A stretch of DNA of 21,012 bases, from positions 1-21,012 of the forward strand of contig JAHBMJ010002242.1 of the NCBI GenBank assembly GCA_018398765.1, read 5' to 3'. Source of the DNA: Chromera velia (Eukaryota; Sar; Chromeraceae). The first letter of the stretch is position 1; each line of letters begins with the position of its first letter. This document shows positions 20,027 to 21,012 of this stretch, in pieces. The notes under the pieces were generated by a model that was given only the letters and a program-made list of their open reading frames with translations, had not been told where the DNA came from and ran no database searches. The position numbers and the translations under genes were made by a program.

Positions 20027-21012
20027 GTTGGGGGGACTCGTTATGAGGTCAATAGAGCAACGGCGTCTCCGCTGGGCGAAACAGACATAGGATGAACTAC
20101 AGATTTCTCCTCGATCTTCCACTCCTCTTGAACAGTGAACGAGGCTACTTGTATGAGAACGATTGGCAGTAGTGACAGACATCAGCCGGAATTGAGGTCT
20201 TTTTGAAAATTTGACGCAAGCAAGCTTGCGAACGGCCCCGGAAAGCAAGAAAAATTACAACTGGTTCACGCAGTGCCATGCTATAATGCCAGGCCATACC
20301 GACAATGAACACTAGCGTACATATTCTTACCACAGAGAGGTCCGAAAGGTTCAAATATCGTGAACGTCAAACAGTCAGAAACGGTTACAATCTGTATGGA
20401 TGCACTGTCTCTGCATGCATGAACATAGAGGGAAAAAACCCACCAAACACACAAACAGAGGCTCCACCCGGCTTTTCAGAGTCGTGTGGGGGACTGCGTA
20501 CCTGCAGGGATACACATGCATGCATAGAGTCCAAAATCGGTCGGAGAGCAGTACCAGTCTGTGCATGCACAGCTGCTTTCGTTGCCTACCTATCCCATTC
20601 CTCACTGCACTATAGCAGCCTGAGCCACAGATCTTTGCAGTTATGACTGAAAAAAATGGTCCCCTGTTTGGCTGTGTAGTGTGAGCATGCAGTTGACAGA
20701 GGAGACGGACATGCTGCTCTGGCTCATCTAAATGTGTTTATTTGAGTGTCTGACTGTTAACTTCTTGTGGTATAGACCCCATGTGTTCTGAAGTACTCTT
20801 GTCACACTTTCATTTGCTATGGTGATTGATTGGTATGAGAGAGAATACATACCCACACGAAGCATCGCTACTTTCAAACAGAACACATGCAGACATATAT
20901 GTATGCAGATAGACCGTTCGATACATCCAAGTCAAAAATTAATTAAAACAGTTAGATGGCCCCGAAGAGCAGTGTTGCGGTTGTCCCGCAGTGTTCATTC
21001 TCGGTATAGCCT
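20027..21012. other. Upstream flank of the transporter gene, no other gene seen
   Basis: Contains the 5' untranslated and promoter side of the transporter. The minus-strand frame stays open for about 70 codons upstream of the chosen ATG (to about 20248) without family similarity. A GTAAGAA donor-like site on the minus strand near 20330 could belong to a 5' UTR intron. Repeated atgcatg motifs lie at 20400-20570. No domain-bearing frame or RNA gene. Confidence 0.35.

Overview
The window looks like nuclear DNA of a unicellular eukaryote with spliced genes. Introns are short with GT..AG (and probably one GC..AG) ends, GC-rich gene islands sit in AT-rich spacers, and mobile elements are dense. The one well-supported metabolic gene is a BT1-type (folate/biopterin transporter family) membrane carrier, a family prominent in apicomplexans, chromerids, kinetoplastids and plastid-bearing lineages. 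A chromerid or similar alveolate alga is my best guess, but this is inference and not proven by the sequence.

Layout. On the minus strand, 1-568 is an open, unfinished coding region that runs off the left edge. Next, 626-4131 (also minus) holds three stretches of coding sequence: a GIY-YIG nuclease-domain gene with an 82-bp intron and an in-frame TAG; a hydrophilic protein with a clear phase-0 intron; and a coiled-coil plus RRM-like protein (L1-ORF1p-like plan) with one in-frame TGA. Together they could be the remains of a non-LTR retroelement or a small cluster of decaying host genes; no reverse transcriptase is seen there. From 4251 to 4971 lies a non-autonomous DNA transposon (MITE) with about 50-bp inverted ends. 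AT-rich DNA follows, with a small GC-rich island (5330-5717) that encodes a complete MYND zinc finger but little else.

From 7090 to 14064 lies a Ty1/copia-like LTR retrotransposon in minus orientation, with 331-bp LTRs and a 5-bp target duplication (ctgtc). It is an old, broken copy with LTRs about 94% identical. An internally deleted LINE-like sequence (about 11394-12996), flanked by a 13-bp direct repeat, is inserted in it. A second copy of the same LINE tail lies just outside the right LTR (14682-14805).

After AT-rich spacer and a long purine microsatellite (15520-15710), the right part (16324-20026, minus) is a six-exon BT1-family transporter gene whose exon phases all agree and give 666 residues. 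The last kilobase is upstream DNA in which no gene is supported. Apart from the transporter, the window is dominated by mobile elements and gene fragments; no shared pathway links the genes.
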